Shown here piece after piece: positions 63,695-64,000 of a stretch of DNA of 64,000 nucleotides. A program made the position numbers and the translations under genes. The stretch spans positions 9,806-73,805 of the forward strand of contig JBBJLW010000015.1 of NCBI GenBank assembly GCA_037720595.1, in the 5' to 3' direction. The stretch is from Gaiellasilicea sp037720595 (GTDB lineage Bacteria > Actinomycetota > Thermoleophilia > Gaiellales > Gaiellaceae). Each line of letters begins with the position of its first letter. Within the stretch, counting starts at the first letter, position 1. The notes below the pieces were generated by a model, which made no database searches, was not told the DNA's origin, and saw only the letters and a program-made list of their open reading frames with translations.

Positions 63695-64000
63695 ATGGCG
63701 CCGAAGACGCTGACGGGGGAGGAGTTGGAGCTCGACGACGGGCCTGCGCGGGAGTCCGAGCTCTTCCTCGTCGATGGCAACAACCTTGCCTACCGCGCCT
63801 TCTTCGCGCTCCCGGAGGAGCTTGCGACGAGTGACGGGCAGCCGACGAACGCGCTGCTCGGCTTCGCGAACATGCTCTTCAAGCTGCTCGCCGATTACCG
63901 GCCGAGGGGCGTCGCGGTCGCCTGGGACTCGCGTCCGGTGCACAGGGCCGCGGTCGCCGAGGCGGCGGACGTGGTCTACAAGGAGGGCCGCAAGCCGATG
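63695..64000 (+). CDS. polA: DNA polymerase I 5'-3' exonuclease domain, truncated by window edge
   Basis: 102 codons from ATG 63695, open to the edge. After an acidic lead-in, 'LFLVDGNNLAYRAFFALPEELATSDGQPTNALLGFANMLFKLL' is the FEN/5'-3' exonuclease start with the first metal Asp. It continues 'VAWDSRPVHR'. PolA is most likely; a stand-alone exonuclease cannot be excluded from this part. Confidence 0.85.
   Translation, partial: MAPKTLTGEELELDDGPARESELFLVDGNNLAYRAFFALPEELATSDGQPTNALLGFANMLFKLLADYRPRGVAVAWDSRPVHRAAVAEAADVVYKEGRKPM

Overview
The window is high-GC DNA, coding dense, with many GTG/TTG starts and many 1-4 base start/stop overlaps. An FO synthase fusion (coenzyme F420), a HisR/YerC-type regulator on a his operon, a PfkA with pyrophosphate-type residues and many leaderless-looking promoters suggest an actinobacterium. 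My best guess is a Thermoleophilia (Gaiellales/Solirubrobacterales-like) genome; this is inferred from gene content, not from a marker tree. It looks like ordinary chromosome: no phage, plasmid, CRISPR array or transposase gene was seen.

Layout. 1-2828: hydrolase and FMN-dependent 2-hydroxyacid oxidase (minus) opposite an acyl-CoA dehydrogenase. 2836-4537: a REP-like pair, a deiodinase-like selenoprotein and a fatty-acid desaturase. 4602-9524: first complete branched-chain-amino-acid-type ABC transporter. 9623-14505: FO synthase and a secreted propeller/RTX gene broken by an in-frame TAG. 14509-22235: histidine biosynthesis in two divergent units (hisA, a UxxC selenoprotein and an MBL-like gene leftward; hisR-like, hisG, hisD, hisC-hisB fusion, hisH, hisF, hisIE rightward). 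22365-27503: kinase-like gene, lysA, leuS with an attenuator-like leader, small secreted protein. 27584-31874: comEA, comEC, a MITE-like element, holA, rpsT. 31959-44403: murJ, lepA, hemW, hrcA, dnaJ, prmA, HIT, yqeY, phoH, ybeY, dgkA-PAP2 fusion, cdd, a toxin-antitoxin pair and era. 44472-49033: zinc metalloprotease, deoC and two aldehyde dehydrogenase genes. 49053-55301: sialidase-like secreted protein, IGPS-like protein, a GT-C glycosyltransferase carrying a repeat insertion, a spermidine-synthase-like membrane protein, pfkA. 55342-61587: tRNA-Leu, a coiled-coil membrane protein and the second complete branched-chain-type transporter. 62049-64000: a LarA-like protein and the start of polA.

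Most notable. Two genes are readable only if an in-frame TGA is selenocysteine: an iodothyronine-deiodinase-family protein (2978-3595) and a FrnE/DsbA-family protein with a U-x-x-C motif (15120-15725). Each TGA falls at the expected redox residue and is followed by a hairpin, so the organism very probably decodes selenocysteine, although no sel genes lie in the window. Many starts have a TANNNT box ending 6-10 bases upstream, implying leaderless mRNAs, including several very short divergent gaps with promoters in both directions. At least four unrelated inverted-repeat element types are present, one of them lying in frame inside a glycosyltransferase gene.
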